From Myrica gale (taxonomy: Eukaryota > Streptophyta > Magnoliopsida > Fagales > Myricaceae), in NCBI GenBank assembly GCA_963930655.1, contig OZ005603.1:19491001-19555000 (forward strand): a DNA stretch of 64,000 bases, read 5' to 3'. Numbering within the stretch: the stretch's first letter is position 1; every line of letters starts with the position of its first letter. The position numbers and the translations under genes were made by a program. Under the pieces are notes generated by a model. That model was not told where the DNA came from, ran no database searches, and worked only from the letters and a program-made list of their open reading frames with translations. Of the stretch, positions 62,270 through 64,000 are shown piece after piece.

Positions 62270-64000
62270 TGTGAGACCCCGAACTTCGCTTTTGCTACTT
62301 TCCTATGTATTCGTTTTGATTTAACTCAAGGGGCCATGTTTTTGGCCAATGTATGTCTTAACTTTGATACTTATGATATTTCATTTTAATTTCATTTAAA
62401 GAATTTCACTATTGTTGTGAAAGTTTATTAGTGCAAGTCTATTATTATTATTTTTCCTAAGAGCCGAATTTTCAAGGTAGATTTCTGTTATGAATTTAAT
62501 TTTCCATTGCTTATTATTATACTTTATAATTCATGAAATTAAATATATGAAGAGAATTTTATTTCTCATTGCCGAAATTCTCTAAGTAGAAATCATTGTA
62601 TAATAATCTATAGTTATGAAATTTATGTTGCGCATATAGATTATTTTGTGTCTTTGATTAGGTAACCTTAATCACCATTAGGTAGTTTTAATTATCATTA
62701 GAGAAATTAAGTGATAAGTGATTAGGTTTTATAAGATAGCTTGAAATAGAGTTTAAAAGATAAGTTAGTGTGCTTATTAAGGAAATATGTTAGTGAGCTT
62801 ATCATAGTGATAAGCTAATGCATTATAAAAGAGATAAGTTAATGTGCTTATCATAGTGATTAGCTAGTGAGTTCATTAGGGAGATAAGCTATTGCGATTA
62901 TCAAAGAGATAGATTAGAGTGCTTATACTAGAGAAGTTGATATGTTGTTGGTGATAAACTAATGTACATATATTAGAAGATAAGCATATGTACCTATGTG
63001 ATAAGTGGTAGATGAAATGAAAAGAAGAGAAAAAGTGAAATGCAAGAGAAGAATTACGTGATAGACAAAGCGGAAATTTAAAATAGCTTTTAGAGTACAT
63101 CAAGTGAAGGCTTTGAAAGCAAAGGTAAGAAGAAGACAAAATGAGTTAAGGTGGCATTGCAATATTGGTTGCCGCCCATGCAACCAATGTGCATGGACGG
63201 AGGAACCTATGCTGCCCCTTCCCCTTTTGATGAAAATTGGTCCAAGTTCATTCCCTCACTCACTTGCCTTTCACGCCTCACACATCTCACAACCTCACTT
63301 CTTCATTTCAGTCCATCATTCATACGCATAACCTTTCCTAGCTCTCTTTCTCTTGTGACCGAACCTCTCCTCATTTCAGCTTGCTCTTCTTCTCTTGTGG
63401 CCGAATCTTTCCCTTGCTCAGTTCATTTTCCTTTTGACAGAAGCACACACCATTTCAGCTTGCTCTTGTTCTCTTGGCCGAACCACTTCAAGCTCCAAGT
63501 TATGCCCTTGTTTTTCTTTAAGTCATTCCAGCAGTTGCTGCCATTTCTCCTTTCCCTCACCACAAGCTGACTCGACTAAAAATGATTAGCGAATTACTCC
63601 CAAGCATAGGAGGTTGTCAAGTAATACTTGGGAAGTCCTAGATCATCTCCACAAGGAACGATGTGTTCAATCTTTCATTCCAATCACCATTACAATAAAC
63701 GAAAACTATGTTCTATTTACAATGAAAATGATATTTACAAAGCGAAAAGTTTGGTTTTAGGTTACCATCCATGATTTTGAGATTTTTGATTTGTGATTAA
63801 TCTAAACGCTAGGAGATTAATGAAAAACTAACAATCAAACACGATAATTAAATAGCATGAGATGGAATTAACAAACGCAAACTTAAATACTAATCTAACA
63901 TTAAAGAAATAAAATAGAACTTTAATCATTCAACCAAAACAAAACTCAAATCTAAAGATTAAAAAGAACATGGCATTCGATCCAAACTCAAATCTGGAAT
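62270..64000 (+). mobile_element. Start of another LTR element, running off the window
   Basis: It begins TGTGAGACCCCGAACTTCGC at 62270, the same start (inverted) as the piece within the WRKY Pack-MULE. 62690-62990 is filled with GATAAG/CTTATC words forming small palindromes. 63560-63700 has sequence in the style of retrotransposon leaders. ORFs at 63104-63589 are Ser/Leu-rich in several frames and not recognised as genes. Confidence 0.55.

Noticed and set aside
63104-63589. Three overlapping + strand ORFs
   Set aside because: Ser/Leu-rich readings in several frames inside an LTR.

Overview
The window looks like nuclear DNA from a flowering plant. It is AT-rich, its genes have spliced introns with plant-type splice sites, and most of it is layered transposable elements. 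Protein similarity fits many angiosperms, so I do not name a species. Everything was read by eye; no search was run.

Only two intact host genes are convincing. A six-exon ubiquitin-conjugating enzyme E2 of the UBC22 (UBE2S-like) class lies on the + strand (coding 10385-12795, 5' leader from about 7.44 kb). A two-exon calmodulin of 149 residues lies on the - strand (31310-32891). Everything else recognisable as protein is transposon-encoded or is a fragment of a host gene inside a transposon.

Layout. 0-3.7 kb: decayed hAT transposase (TTF zinc-finger type). 3.85-7 kb: three MITE-like inverted-repeat elements. 7.4-13 kb: UBC22. 14.1-16.4 kb: a 2.29 kb hAT element with a perfect 8-bp target duplication and a RecQ-helicase exon fragment. 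17.4-23.1 kb: a Copia retrotransposon on the - strand with both LTRs and a 5-bp target duplication but most of its reverse transcriptase missing. 24.1-29.8 kb: a decayed BED-finger hAT, split by a 2.1 kb Mutator-like element (long inverted repeats, perfect 9-bp duplication) carrying the end of a group I WRKY factor. 31.3-33 kb: calmodulin. 35.3 kb: a 389-bp hAT MITE. 36.7-40.4 kb: a long, repeat-filled LTR. 42.2-54.1 kb: CACTA-type termini, subterminal repeats and transposase remnants. Within these sit a second Mutator-like element (46.5-48.9 kb, perfect 9-bp duplication) holding expansin and kelch-repeat fragments, and a 1.27 kb solo Copia-type LTR with a 5-bp duplication. 54.3-62.3 kb: a long LTR of the 36.7 kb family, interrupted by a second member in opposite orientation. 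62.3-64 kb: the start of another LTR element.

The main theme is gene-fragment capture. Three independent DNA transposons, each with intact ends and exact target duplications, carry pieces of four host gene families (RecQ helicase, WRKY, expansin, kelch). I saw no bacterial-type system and no RNA gene I could support.
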